Shown piece by piece: positions 53,177-61,612 of a stretch of DNA of 64,000 nt (the stretch's first letter is position 1; each line of letters starts with the position of its first letter). This DNA comes from Stenotrophomonas sepilia (lineage in GTDB: Bacteria > Pseudomonadota > Gammaproteobacteria > Xanthomonadales > Xanthomonadaceae): positions 62,001-126,000 of the forward strand of contig NZ_LXXZ01000033.1 of NCBI RefSeq assembly GCF_003244875.1. Reading direction: 5' to 3'. The position numbers were made by a program, and so were the translations under genes. The notes under the pieces are model-generated. The model made no database searches and had not been told where the DNA came from. It saw only the letters and a program-made list of their open reading frames with translations.

Positions 53177-54184
53177 TTACGGGCGCACCGGCAGCGCCAC
53201 CGGGCGCAGCGGCGCGGCATCGCCACCGCGGATCTTCAGCGGGCCGCCGATGAAGGCGAATTCGTAGACCTTGTCGCGGGCCAGTTCGTCCAGCGCCACC
53301 AGCTCGATGATCGGCGCACCCTGCTGTGCCAGCAGGTAGGTGTGCAGCGGCACGTAGTCGTCGGACACCTCCGAAGGGAAGGTCTCGAAGCTGAGGTTGT
53401 CGGCACCGACGATCATCGCGCCGCCGTCCTCGACCAGGAAGCGTGCCGCGTCCAGGCCCATGCCCGGCGGGTTGGCCATGTAGGCCCTGGGCTGCTCGAA
53501 CAGGCGCATGCGGCCGGTGCGGATCAGCACCACGTCGCCCTGCTGCAGTTTCACCTTCTGGCGTGCCAGCGCATCCTTCAGGTCCTGGCGGGTGACGCGG
53601 TAGCTGTCCGGCAGCATGTCCACGCCCTTGGCGGCGGCCACGTCGATCAGCACGCCACGCGCGATCAGCGGCGGGAACTTCTCGATGCCGGTGACATTCC
53701 AGCCACGGTCGCCGAGGTGCTTGTCGGCCTCGAAGCCGTTCCAGATCTTCCCGTGGATGCCGAAGTGGTTCAGCGCATCGATGTGGGTGCCGGCGTGGCT
53801 GTACATCGAGAACGCGGTGCCGGTGTAGCTGCGGGTGAGGTTCATGGTTTCGCCCACGCCCATCGGATCATCCATCACCGTGCCGCGCGGGGTGTGGGTC
53901 ATCCAGAACTGGTAGTGCGGGTCGCCGGCATCCTGCCAGCTGGGCATGCCGACGTAGTATTCGGTGGCCAGGTCATAGGCCTTGCCGCCGCTGACCCGCG
54001 ACAGGATCGCGGCGCGCGAGGCTTCGGTGATCAGGTTGAGGCGGCCGATCTCGTCCTTCGGCCCCCAGGGGCTGGTGCCGACCTGCTGGCCGGAGGGAAC
54101 GCGTTCGTGTGCGGACACGGGGGTGGAAGCGGCGGTGGCGGCCAGCAGCAGGGCCAGCGCGGTGGACAGGGTACGTGGGGTCAT
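53177..54184 (-). CDS. Cyclase/kynurenine formamidase-like secreted hydrolase
   Basis: A metal-dependent hydrolase of the cyclase (KynB-like) family, 335 residues, with a signal peptide (ALALLLAATAASTPVSA, cleavage near 25). The metal motif HxGTHxDxxxH is at His130-His140 (HAGTHIDALNH). Family members open or form cyclic compounds, hydrolyse formylkynurenine, or act as isatin hydrolases; the substrate here is unknown. It is the downstream gene of a possible pair with the DsbA-like gene (37 bases apart), and the LysR regulator at 55.0 kb is on the same strand. Confidence 0.85.
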   Translation of the reverse strand: MTPRTLSTALALLLAATAASTPVSAHERVPSGQQVGTSPWGPKDEIGRLNLITEASRAAILSRVSGGKAYDLATEYYVGMPSWQDAGDPHYQFWMTHTPRGTVMDDPMGVGETMNLTRSYTGTAFSMYSHAGTHIDALNHFGIHGKIWNGFEADKHLGDRGWNVTGIEKFPPLIARGVLIDVAAAKGVDMLPDSYRVTRQDLKDALARQKVKLQQGDVVLIRTGRMRLFEQPRAYMANPPGMGLDAARFLVEDGGAMIVGADNLSFETFPSEVSDDYVPLHTYLLAQQGAPIIELVALDELARDKVYEFAFIGGPLKIRGGDAAPLRPVALPVRP

Positions 54185-54220
54185 GAGGAAATCTCCTTGC
54201 AGGGTGGGGGAGGGCGCGGC

Positions 54221-54871
54221 TCAGGCCGCGACCAGGGGCGCCAGGGCCTGGCGCAATTGCGGCAGCGGCAGGGTCTGCAGGCGCAGGCCGTTGCCGCCGA
54301 TCACGGTGGGGATGGACCGGATGCCGAGCGCGGCAGCGTCGGCGCGATCGGCCTGCACGCGCTGGCGCACCGCGTCGCTGCGCATGTGGTCAGCGAAGGC
54401 GCCACGTGGATGGCCCAGCGATTCGGCAATATCCAGCAGCACTTCGGCATCGCCGATGTTGCGGTGCTGGTGCAGGTGTGCCCATTGCACCGCGTCGAAC
54501 ATCGCGCCATGGGCATCATTGCCACCGATCAGTCCTGCGGCCTGGCAGGCCAGTGCGCCGAGCCAGCCGGAGGGATACTCGAAGTCCTGTGCGCGCATGC
54601 CTTCGATATCGATGCGCGCGGTGTCTTCATGCGCGGCGCAGTCGGTCCAGTGGCGCAGGATGATCGCCTTGGCGCGCGCCATCGAGCCGAACACCTCGAC
54701 CATCTGCGCGCGCGAATCCTGCAGCACGAAGCTGCGGTGGCGCACCTGGATGCCGAGTTCGGCCGATACCTGCTGCAGGCGCGGGGCCAGCACGAAGCAC
54801 CAGCCGCAGACCACGTCGTGGAAGAAATCGACCACCGGCGCTGCGGTGGCGGGGGAAGGAACGGAAGACAT
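54221..54871 (-). CDS. DsbA family protein (FrnE-like)
   Basis: Thioredoxin-fold oxidoreductase of 216 residues without a signal peptide, so probably cytosolic. The active site is CGWC (Cys22-Cys25) in VCGWCFVLAP. A helical insertion (about 80-170) and the cis-Pro segment IRSIPTVIGG follow; this is the FrnE/2-hydroxychromene-carboxylate isomerase-like subgroup. It could reduce or isomerise a small thiol substrate. ATG 54871 is preferred over the longer frame. It shares strand with the cyclase and LysR genes. Confidence 0.88.
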   Translation of the reverse strand: MSSVPSPATAAPVVDFFHDVVCGWCFVLAPRLQQVSAELGIQVRHRSFVLQDSRAQMVEVFGSMARAKAIILRHWTDCAAHEDTARIDIEGMRAQDFEYPSGWLGALACQAAGLIGGNDAHGAMFDAVQWAHLHQHRNIGDAEVLLDIAESLGHPRGAFADHMRSDAVRQRVQADRADAAALGIRSIPTVIGGNGLRLQTLPLPQLRQALAPLVAA

Positions 54872-54963
54872 CTGCCTGCCATCGGTGAGAGGGGAGGCGG
54901 CAGAGTAGGCAGCGCGGCGTGGCCGAAACAGCACGCTGCGGGCAGCTCAGTTTTCGCTGGCGG

Positions 54964-55869
54964 TTACGAATCCAGACCGGCGCAGCCGGGCAGCTCGGCG
55001 TGCAGGAAGTCGATGAAGGCACGCACCTTGGGCTGCAGATGGCGCGAGGTGGGGTAGACCGCATGCACGAAGCGCGGCGGATAGCGATGGTCGGGCAGCA
55101 CCTGCTGCAGTTCGCCACGGGCCAGCGCTGGTGCCGCCAGGAACGAGGGCAGGGCGCCGATGCCCATGCCGGCCACCAGCAGGTCACGCAATAGCAGGCT
55201 GTTGTTGACGGTCACGCGTGCCGGCAGGGTGATCGTCACCTGCCCATCCGGGCCGAGCAGCGGCCAACTGCCGGGCGAGTCGGACAGGCTGTAGGCCAGC
55301 ACGCTATGCGCCTGCAGATCGCCTACTGCCTGGGGTGCCGGATGCTGCTGCAGGTAGGACGGCGCCGCGCACAGCACCTGCTGCAGCGAGGCCAGCCGGC
55401 GTGCCACCAGTCGTGAGTCATCAAGCTCAGCGCGCAATCGTAGCGACACATCGAAACCCTCGCCGACCGCATCGAGCAGGCGGTCTTCCATCACCAGGTC
55501 CAGCGACAGCTGCGGATGCTGCTGCAGGAAGCGGGGCAGTAGCGGCGACAGCGTGCTCAGCGCGAACGACTGCGGCACATTGACGCGCAGGCGCCCGGTC
55601 ACCTCGCCACGCTGCTCGGCGATGCCACGTTCCAGCGCTTCCAGCTCGTCGAGCAGGCGGCAGCATTCGCGGTAATAGGCGTGGCCGGTTTCGGTCAGGC
55701 TCATGCGCCGCGTGGTCCGCTGCAGCAGTACCACGCCCAGATGCGCTTCCAGCGTGCGCAGCTGTTTGCTGAGCCCGGCGGGCGACATGCCCAGGTCTTC
55801 GGCGGCACGAGCGAGCCCGCCGCGTTCGACGATGCGGCGGAAGGCACGCATCAGGTTGAAGGAATCCAT
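54964..55869 (-). CDS. LysR family transcriptional regulator
   Basis: A 301-residue regulator with an N-terminal winged helix (FRRIVERGGLARAAEDLGMSPAGLSKQLRTLE) and a LysR substrate-binding domain. The family-typical VNVPQSFALSTLSPLLPRFL and DVSLRLRAELDDSRLVARRL are present. It is the first gene of a cluster with the DsbA-like and cyclase genes on the same strand and may regulate them, although no operator is evident. ATG 55869. A SMAG-type repeat lies about 30 bases upstream. Confidence 0.92.
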   Translation of the reverse strand: MDSFNLMRAFRRIVERGGLARAAEDLGMSPAGLSKQLRTLEAHLGVVLLQRTTRRMSLTETGHAYYRECCRLLDELEALERGIAEQRGEVTGRLRVNVPQSFALSTLSPLLPRFLQQHPQLSLDLVMEDRLLDAVGEGFDVSLRLRAELDDSRLVARRLASLQQVLCAAPSYLQQHPAPQAVGDLQAHSVLAYSLSDSPGSWPLLGPDGQVTITLPARVTVNNSLLLRDLLVAGMGIGALPSFLAAPALARGELQQVLPDHRYPPRFVHAVYPTSRHLQPKVRAFIDFLHAELPGCAGLDS

Positions 55870-55899
55870 GCCGGTCCCGGGCGCGATGAGGGCGCCATT

Positions 55900-55922
55900 G
55901 TAGATCCACGCCATGCGTGGAT
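55900..55922 (+). repeat. SMAG-type repeat (GTAGATCCACG type)
   Basis: GTAGATCCACGCCATGCGTG plus GAT, between the divergent LysR and fatty acid hydroxylase genes. Confidence 0.85.
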
Positions 55923-56017
55923 GTGGGAAACGCGGTGCGGCAGGGTTGCGCCGTTTGTTCAAGCCGGCAACCCGCACGTGGCGCCAGCATGCAGGCCCCT
56001 CATTTCCCGGGTTGCCC

Positions 56018-56908
56018 ATGAAGCACTGGATCCTGCGCCTGTATGCCCCGTTGTTCCTGCTGGGGTTCGTTGCCACTGCCGTCGTCTGGGTCGGCCACTG
56101 CCATGGCGATCCGTTGTGGCTGCTGGCCCTGCTGGCGATCGCCATTGCGGTCTCGTTCGTCGCTGAGCGCGCCTGGCCGTATGACCCTGCGTTCAACCAT
56201 GACCAGGGCGACCGTGTGCGTGATGCCCTGCACGCGCTGGTCAACGAGAGCCTGAACCTGCTGTCGATCGCCACGGTGCCGCTGCTGGCGGCGATCATTC
56301 CGTGGCAGGTCTGGCCGCTGCAGTGGCCGTTCGCGCTGCAGGTGCTGGTGGCGATCATCGCTGCCGATCTCGGCATCACCCTGGTGCACTACGCAAGCCA
56401 TCGCATCGGCTGGTTGTGGCGCCTGCATGCGGTGCATCACAGCGTGACCCGCATGTACGGATTCAACGGGCTGATGAAACACCCACTGCACCAGGCGGCC
56501 GAAGCGGTGGGAGGTGTGCTGCCATTGTTGCTGCTGGGCCTACCGATGCCGGTGGCGGCGGTGCTGGCGTTTGCCATCGCCATCCAGCTGCTGCTGCAGC
56601 ACTCCAACGTGGACATGCGCCCGGGTGTGCTGGGCCGGGTGATGGCGTGGGCACCGCTGCATCGCTTCCATCACATGCGTTACGGCACCGCCGGTGACGT
56701 CAACTTCGGCCTGTTCCTGACCGCATGGGATCATCTGCTGGGGACCGCCTTCGATGCGCCCGGTTATCGGCTGCAGCAATGTGATCTCGGCATCGGCAGC
56801 CAACCGGACTATCCGCGCGATTACGCGGGGCAGCTGCTGGCGCCGTTTCGTGAACTGCCGCATGGCGAGGTGCCGGAGCTGCCCGAAGGCCTGCGCAGGC
56901 GCGGGTGA
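56018..56908 (+). CDS. Sterol desaturase/fatty acid hydroxylase family protein
   Basis: Integral membrane diiron enzyme of 296 residues. The three histidine clusters are HYASHR (HxxxH), HAVHHS (HxxHH) and HRFHHM (HxxHH), the motif of the fatty acid hydroxylase superfamily. Four or five hydrophobic segments surround them (ILRLYAPLFLLGFVATAVVWVG, WLLALLAIAIAVSFVA, ALQVLVAIIAADLGITL, LPLLLLGLPMPVAAVLAFAIAIQLLL). Substrate unknown; similar enzymes act on sterols, carotenoids or alkylglycerols. ATG 56018 has no strong ribosome binding site. Confidence 0.9.
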   Translation: MKHWILRLYAPLFLLGFVATAVVWVGHCHGDPLWLLALLAIAIAVSFVAERAWPYDPAFNHDQGDRVRDALHALVNESLNLLSIATVPLLAAIIPWQVWPLQWPFALQVLVAIIAADLGITLVHYASHRIGWLWRLHAVHHSVTRMYGFNGLMKHPLHQAAEAVGGVLPLLLLGLPMPVAAVLAFAIAIQLLLQHSNVDMRPGVLGRVMAWAPLHRFHHMRYGTAGDVNFGLFLTAWDHLLGTAFDAPGYRLQQCDLGIGSQPDYPRDYAGQLLAPFRELPHGEVPELPEGLRRRG

Positions 56909-56917
56909 TCGGCCGTG

Positions 56918-57598
56918 TCAGGTCGCGTGCAACTGCAGGCCCTGCAGCTGTGCGGCACCGATGCCGAACATGCGGCGCAGGCTGCGCGAGAGATGGGCCA
57001 GGTCGGCGAAGCCGGCGGCATGCGCGCTGGCGGTCAGGCTGTGCCCCTGCAGGTGGTGCGCGAGCGCGGTACGCAAGCGCTGCCACAGCACCCAGCCGCG
57101 CAGGGTCACCGCCAGGTCGGACTGGAAACGCCGTTGCAGCTGGCTGGTTGACAGGTGCGCGGCTTCGGCGATGTCGGCAGCCGGCACCGGGCCGGGCAGG
57201 TACTGGGCGATACGGGCCAACGCCGCCTGCACGCGGCGGTCCAGCGGTTGCGGGCGGCTCAGCCGTGGCAACCAATCGCGCAGCTCCAGCGCGTTGCCCG
57301 GCAGCGCGTGCAGATGCTGCTGGATCTGGGTGGGATCGGCGTGGGCCGGCTCAAGGAACACCGTGCAGCCTGCTTCCGGTGCCGACAGGATCGCGTGCGG
57401 CTGGAACGAAGGCAGCCATAGCCGCTGGCCCTGCTGCTGTACGCCATCGATCTCGACGTGCCAGGGCGTACCGTCGCTCAGCAGCAATTGATGGGCGTAG
57501 TGCGCATGCAAAGCGCTGTCACCGGCATGGCCGTGCAGCACGGCGGCGTGCGCATCCAGCAGCAACGTGCCGTTCCAGGGCAGGGCGGGGGAAGACAT
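56918..57598 (-). CDS. AraC family transcriptional regulator
   Basis: A 226-residue regulator. The C-terminal HTH pair is ADIAEAAHLSTSQLQRRFQSDLAVTLRGWVLWQRLR and ALAHHLQGHSLTASAHAAGFADLAHLSRSLRRMFG. The short N-terminal half (about 1-125) is a cupin-like ligand domain (LLLSDGTPWHVEIDGVQQQG). It is convergent with the hydroxylase gene; its target is not evident. ATG 57598. A SMAG pair follows upstream at 57608-57697. Confidence 0.9.
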   Translation of the reverse strand: MSSPALPWNGTLLLDAHAAVLHGHAGDSALHAHYAHQLLLSDGTPWHVEIDGVQQQGQRLWLPSFQPHAILSAPEAGCTVFLEPAHADPTQIQQHLHALPGNALELRDWLPRLSRPQPLDRRVQAALARIAQYLPGPVPAADIAEAAHLSTSQLQRRFQSDLAVTLRGWVLWQRLRTALAHHLQGHSLTASAHAAGFADLAHLSRSLRRMFGIGAAQLQGLQLHAT

Positions 57599-57607
57599 GA
57601 CGGGATT

Positions 57608-57697
57608 GTAGATCCACGCCATGCGTGGATGAATCTCCATCGAAATCGAGTAATTCGACAATGAAACGAAGAGCATCCACGCATGGCGTGGATCTAC
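57608..57697. repeat. Inverted pair of SMAG-type repeats (GTAGATCCACG type)
   Basis: GTAGATCCACGCCATGCGTG in plus orientation at 57608-57630 and the minus copy at 57675-57697. The pair is upstream of the AraC gene. Confidence 0.85.
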
Positions 57698-57721
57698 TGC
57701 AGGTCGCGAGAGACTGTCGAA

Positions 57722-57838
57722 GGCGGGGTGGGTCCGGTTGCGGGGGCGCATGGATGGCGCGACCGAGCTTACATGGACGTACTTGCAGCGCCCCCCGCAG
57801 CCGGACCCACCCCGCCATCCCACAGGAAGCCCGCTTTT
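57722..57838. repeat. Long hairpin element, second copy of a shared motif
   Basis: The left arm GGCGGGGTGGGTCCGGTTGC then GGGGGCGC (57722-57749) pairs with 57788-57816 (one bulge, one G-T pair), giving a stem of about 28 bp with a 38-base loop. Downstream CCCACAGGAAGCCCGCTTTT resembles the CCCACAGGAAACCGGCTTT of the 18.5 kb element. Such elements may encode an RNA, but this is not shown. Confidence 0.6.
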
Positions 57839-57861
57839 GCTTCGGCTGTTGCTTCTGAGGT

Positions 57862-57884
57862 TGCCGGCCAGCGGCCGGCACTAC
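57862..57884 (-). repeat. SMAG repeat (GTAGTGCCGG type)
   Basis: Minus orientation of the GTAGTGCCGG type (TGCCGGCC-AGC-GGCCGGCACTAC as written on the plus strand), between the hairpin element and the VOC gene. Confidence 0.9.
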
Positions 57885-57919
57885 CGCGGGGGCCGGGCGC
57901 AGCCCGGCCGTGCGCACCC

Positions 57920-58354
57920 TCACCGCCCCTGCGGATCCGGCCGGTGATGCACGTACTCGACCACCGTGCCATCGGGATGCACCGCATTGAACGCCGCCCC
58001 GGTCGGGACCACCTGCAACGGGAAGATGATCTCGGCGCCGGCGGCGACCAGTTTGTCGTGATAAGGCCGAACGTCATCGACCAGCAGTGTCCCCGTGGTC
58101 GAGGTGAACGGCGCCAGCGCCGCCTCGCTGCCCTCGATCAACAGGAACGCACCGACCATGGCCAGGCGCAGCCCGGCCTCCGGAAACGGAAAGCCCGCAT
58201 CGGCCACCACGCCCTGCAGCTGCTCGTAGAACGCCACGCTGCGTTCCAGCTCACCGGGGGCCACGAACACACGGATCAGCACGCGCGGTGCGCGCTGGCT
58301 GGACGTATCGCAGCGGTCGCGCCAGAGATGGTCGAAGTCGCGGTGGACGGTCAT
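57920..58354 (-). CDS. VOC (glyoxalase/bleomycin-resistance) family protein
   Basis: A 144-residue VOC superfamily protein with the paired beta-alpha-beta-beta-beta folds: RVLIRVFVAPGELERSVAFYEQLQGV, then LRLAMVGAFLLIEGSEAALAPF, then TTGTLLVDDVRPYHDKLVAAGAEIIFPLQ, and PDGTVVEYVHH. Metal or substrate ligands are not fixed. Possible roles are an antibiotic-binding protein, isomerase or dioxygenase-like enzyme. ATG 58354 is preferred over the longer frame, whose extra 50 residues lack similarity. Confidence 0.85.
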   Translation of the reverse strand: MTVHRDFDHLWRDRCDTSSQRAPRVLIRVFVAPGELERSVAFYEQLQGVVADAGFPFPEAGLRLAMVGAFLLIEGSEAALAPFTSTTGTLLVDDVRPYHDKLVAAGAEIIFPLQVVPTGAAFNAVHPDGTVVEYVHHRPDPQGR

Positions 58355-58692
58355 GGGATCGGTTCGTGGCCAGGGACCTTCATTATCGGCAGCCTCGCAC
58401 GGCGCGCTGATGACCGCCGGTGATGGCCTGATAACTGCAGGCAGCGATCGCCCCTGTGACTTAGGTCCTGTTGACAGGTGTGAACGCCCTCGCACAATCT
58501 TCACAGGATTGGGTCGCCCTGCGCGGCTCGGGCAGGCAGGTTGTCACGCCGGGAGGAGGGTCCCGCGCGCAGACCGGCCTGTCCTTTGGCCTGCGGGAGG
58601 TTGCCTGGCAATCCCTGCGCGGCATGAACGCTGCACCCTTCGGCGGCACTTTCCCTGGACCGATTGCCTTGGCAACGGAATTACGCCTGTCG
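58355..58692. other. Intergenic region upstream of the GH3 gene
   Basis: 338 bases without a convincing gene. A possible promoter has TTGACA at 58471-58476 with ACAATC 17 bases further on (58494-58499). No terminator or repeat was found. An open frame continues upstream from the GH3 gene to 58471 but has no signal peptide at its start. Confidence 0.55.
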
Positions 58693-61488
58693 ATGAAAAC
58701 GTTTACAAAGCCGCTTGTACTGTCCCTGGCCCTGTCCGCTGCACTGGCCGCTCCAGCGTGGGCCGACCCTGCCGCGTTCACCGTGCTGACCCTGGAACAG
58801 GCCCCGACCGCCGAGGCGATGCCGGCCTTGGCCGCCCAGCTGAAGACCCTGCAGGTGGACGCGGTGAGCGTGCGCCAGGTGCAGCGCGGTATTGGCCAGG
58901 TCGATCCGCTGCAGGTGCTGGCCGACGGACTGGGTTACGAGTACCGCTTCATTGCTGCGGGCAAGGACGATGGCCAGACCCAGCGCGGCCAGGCCGTGCT
59001 GACCCGGCTGCCGATCGCCGCTGAGTCCGGCCCGGACCAGCCGGGTCTGAACTACCTGCGCCTGGACGATGGCCGCCACACCGTGGCGGTCTATACCGAT
59101 GCCGGCGCAGGTGCCGCGCAGCTGCCGGCGCTGGTCACCCGTTCGCGGCTGGGTGCACCGGCGGTGCTGCTCGGCGCAGTGGCCGGTGAATCGGCCAAGG
59201 CCGCCGGCTTCGATCCGGCGCGTGTGGCGCTGGAAGCGGATGCCAGCTATTTCAGCGACGGTTTCCAGGCCGCCAGCAGCGCGCCGTTCAAGGTGGAAGG
59301 CAGCACCCTGCGCGCCACCCTGCTGACACTGGCCTATGCCGCCGACAAGCACGGCGAAAAGCCATGGATGGACACCGCCCTCAACGCCGATGCACGCGCC
59401 GCGCTGCTGCTGAAGGCGATGACCGAGGATGAGAAGTTCCAGATGCTGCACAGCTACTTCGGGCTGGGCAAGGATGGTGGCCCACTGCCGGAAGGCGCGG
59501 TCGGTTCGGCCGGTTTCGTGCCGGGCGTGGCGCGGCTGGGCATTCCGTCGCAGCAGTCGGCCGATGCCGGCGTCGGCGTGACCAATCCGGGCGGCATCCG
59601 TCCGGGCGATTTCGCCACGGCAATGCCCTCAGGCCCATCCACCGCCTCCAGCTGGAACCGCGAAGTCGCCTTCGCAGGTGGCGCGACCATGGGCCGCGAG
59701 GCGTGGCAGCAGCGCTTCAACATCCTGCTGTCGGGCAGCGTCAACCTGCAGCGCGATCCACGCAACGGCCGCAACTTCGAATATGCCGGTGAGGACCCGC
59801 TGCTGGCCGGTTCGATGGTCGGCGCGCTGATCCAGGGCGTGCAGAGCCAGCACGTGATCTCCTCGATGAAGCACTTCGCGCTGAACGACATGGAGACCCG
59901 GCGCAACTTCCACGACGTGCGCATCGGCGAACAGGCCATGCACGAGTCGGACCTGCTGGCCTTCGAGATCGCGCTGGAGGCTGGCCGCCCGGGCGTGGCG
60001 ATGTGCTCGTACAACAAGATCAACGGCACCTACGGCTGTGAGAACGGCTACCTGATGAACCAGGTGCTGAAGCAGGAATGGAAGTTCCCCGGTTTCGTGA
60101 TGTCCGACTGGGGCGGCGTGCACAGCGGTTCGAAGGCGGCGCTGGCCGGCCTGGACCAGCAGTCGGCCGGTGAAGTGTTCGACGCGGCGGTGTTCTTCGA
60201 CGAACCGCTGCGTCTGGCCGTGCATGGCGGCGTGGTGCCGCAGGCGCGCCTGAATGACATGGTCACGCGCATCCTGCGCACGATGTTCCTGCACGGCAAC
60301 TTCGACAACCCGCCGCAGCACCAGAAGGTGGATGCCGAGGCCGGCTTCGCCGTGGCCCAGCGCACGGTGGAAGAGGGCAGCGTGCTGCTGCGCAATGAGG
60401 GCAACCTGCTGCCGCTGGCCGACAGCGTGAAGCGCATCGTCATCATCGGCGGCCATGCCGACAAGGGCGTGATCGGCGGCGGTGGTTCGTCGATGGTGGG
60501 CGTCACCGCCAAGGGCACCAATGCGGTGCCGGGCGTGCTGCCGACCACCTGGCCGGGCCCGGTGATCTTCCACCCGTCCTCGCCGCTGGAATCGCTGCGT
60601 GCGGCGCGCCCTGACGCAACCATCGAATATGTGGACGGCACCAATGCCGCCGCTGCGGCCAGGGCCGCCGCGCAGGCCGATGTGGCCATTGTGTTTGCCA
60701 CGCAATGGGCCGCCGAATCTGTGGACCTGCCGGACATGCAGCTGCCGGACAACCAGGACGCACTGATCTCGGCGGTGGCCGCGGCAAACCCGAAGACCGT
60801 GCTGGTGCTGGAAACCAACGGCCCGGTGCGCACACCGTGGCTGGCGCAGGTGCCAGCGATGCTGCAGGCCTGGTACCCGGGCATCCGCGGCGGCGAAGGC
60901 ATCGCCGCGCTGCTGACCGGCCAGGTCAATCCGTCCGGCCGCCTGCCGGTGACCTGGGTGACGGACGAATCGCAGCTGCCGCGCCCGCATATCGATGGCC
61001 TCGGCTTCAAGCCGGCCAAGCCGTTCGGTGATGTGTTCGATTTCGATATCGAAGGCGCCAACGTCGGCTACAAGTGGATGGCGGTCAAGGGCCTGACCCC
61101 GACCTTCGCCTTTGGCCATGGCCTGTCCTACACCTCGTTCGCCTATGACAACCTGAAGGTGAGCGTGGAAGGCTCGCGCCTGGTCGCCAGCGTCGATATC
61201 CGCAATACCGGCAAGCGCGCCGGCGCCGACGTGGCCCAGCTGTACCTGAAGCTGCCGGCCGGCAGCACCACGCCGATCCGCCTGATCGGCTACGACAAGG
61301 TGAACCTGCAGCCGGGCGAACAGCGCCGCATCCGCATCGAAGCCGAGCCGAAGACCCTGGCCCACTACGATGCACAGGCGCGGCAGTGGAAGATCGACGG
61401 TGGCACCTACCAGGTGCAGCTGTCGCGCAATGCCGCCGAGCCGCTGCAGACGGTAGATGTGCAGCTGGTGGAGCAGGTGCTGCGCTGA
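58693..61488 (+). CDS. Secreted GH3 glycosidase with a degenerate EEP-like N-terminal domain
   Basis: Beta-glycoside hydrolase of family 3. The 931-residue product has a signal peptide (VLSLALSAALAAPAWA, cleavage near residue 24), an N-terminal domain (about 27-200), a GH3 barrel from about residue 225 and the alpha/beta sandwich domain, and a C-terminal FnIII-like domain (about 820-930). The catalytic nucleophile is Asp472 in GFVMSDWGG. The acid/base is probably in the second domain. The N-terminal region recalls endonuclease/exonuclease/phosphatase folds (DAVSVRQVQRG, QRGQAVLTRLPI) but without the catalytic Glu. ATG 58693 is supported by the signal peptide. Substrate is possibly beta-1,3/1,4-glucan or cellodextrin. 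Confidence 0.92.
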   Translation: MKTFTKPLVLSLALSAALAAPAWADPAAFTVLTLEQAPTAEAMPALAAQLKTLQVDAVSVRQVQRGIGQVDPLQVLADGLGYEYRFIAAGKDDGQTQRGQAVLTRLPIAAESGPDQPGLNYLRLDDGRHTVAVYTDAGAGAAQLPALVTRSRLGAPAVLLGAVAGESAKAAGFDPARVALEADASYFSDGFQAASSAPFKVEGSTLRATLLTLAYAADKHGEKPWMDTALNADARAALLLKAMTEDEKFQMLHSYFGLGKDGGPLPEGAVGSAGFVPGVARLGIPSQQSADAGVGVTNPGGIRPGDFATAMPSGPSTASSWNREVAFAGGATMGREAWQQRFNILLSGSVNLQRDPRNGRNFEYAGEDPLLAGSMVGALIQGVQSQHVISSMKHFALNDMETRRNFHDVRIGEQAMHESDLLAFEIALEAGRPGVAMCSYNKINGTYGCENGYLMNQVLKQEWKFPGFVMSDWGGVHSGSKAALAGLDQQSAGEVFDAAVFFDEPLRLAVHGGVVPQARLNDMVTRILRTMFLHGNFDNPPQHQKVDAEAGFAVAQRTVEEGSVLLRNEGNLLPLADSVKRIVIIGGHADKGVIGGGGSSMVGVTAKGTNAVPGVLPTTWPGPVIFHPSSPLESLRAARPDATIEYVDGTNAAAAARAAAQADVAIVFATQWAAESVDLPDMQLPDNQDALISAVAAANPKTVLVLETNGPVRTPWLAQVPAMLQAWYPGIRGGEGIAALLTGQVNPSGRLPVTWVTDESQLPRPHIDGLGFKPAKPFGDVFDFDIEGANVGYKWMAVKGLTPTFAFGHGLSYTSFAYDNLKVSVEGSRLVASVDIRNTGKRAGADVAQLYLKLPAGSTTPIRLIGYDKVNLQPGEQRRIRIEAEPKTLAHYDAQARQWKIDGGTYQVQLSRNAAEPLQTVDVQLVEQVLR
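58694..58707 (+). promoter_or_regulatory. LacI-family operator-like sequence across the GH3 start codon
   Basis: TGAAAACGTTTACA matches the LacI/CcpA-type consensus TGWAANCGNTNWCA at every fixed position. It overlaps codons 1 to 5 of the GH3 gene. The codons for Met-Lys-Thr-Phe-Thr explain it as well, so it may be chance. Confidence 0.35.
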
Positions 61489-61537
61489 TGCCTGACGACA
61501 CGGCCCGCACAGGGCCGTGTCCGTTCGTGGTGTTCCT

Positions 61538-61612
61538 GTAGAGCCGAGCCCACGCTCGGCTGAAGAACGGTCAATCGAACCGACGGGCAGCCGAGCATGG
61601 ACTCGGCTCTAC
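61538..61612. repeat. Inverted pair of SMAG-type repeats (GTAGAGCCGAG type)
   Basis: Plus copy at 61538-61562 (GTAGAGCCGAGCCCACGCTC type) and minus copy at 61588-61612. The second contains the TAG stop codon of the LysR gene on the minus strand, so the convergent ends of GH3 and LysR share the element. Confidence 0.88.

Larger units (their letters stand above)
57599..57919. other. Intergenic region with SMAG pair and a long hairpin
   Basis: Holds the SMAG pair at 57608-57697, a long hairpin with left arm 57722-57749 and right arm 57788-57816, a tail CCCACAGGAAGCCCGCTTTT (57819-57838), and the SMAG repeat at 57862-57884. Small frames do not have supporting signals. Confidence 0.7.
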
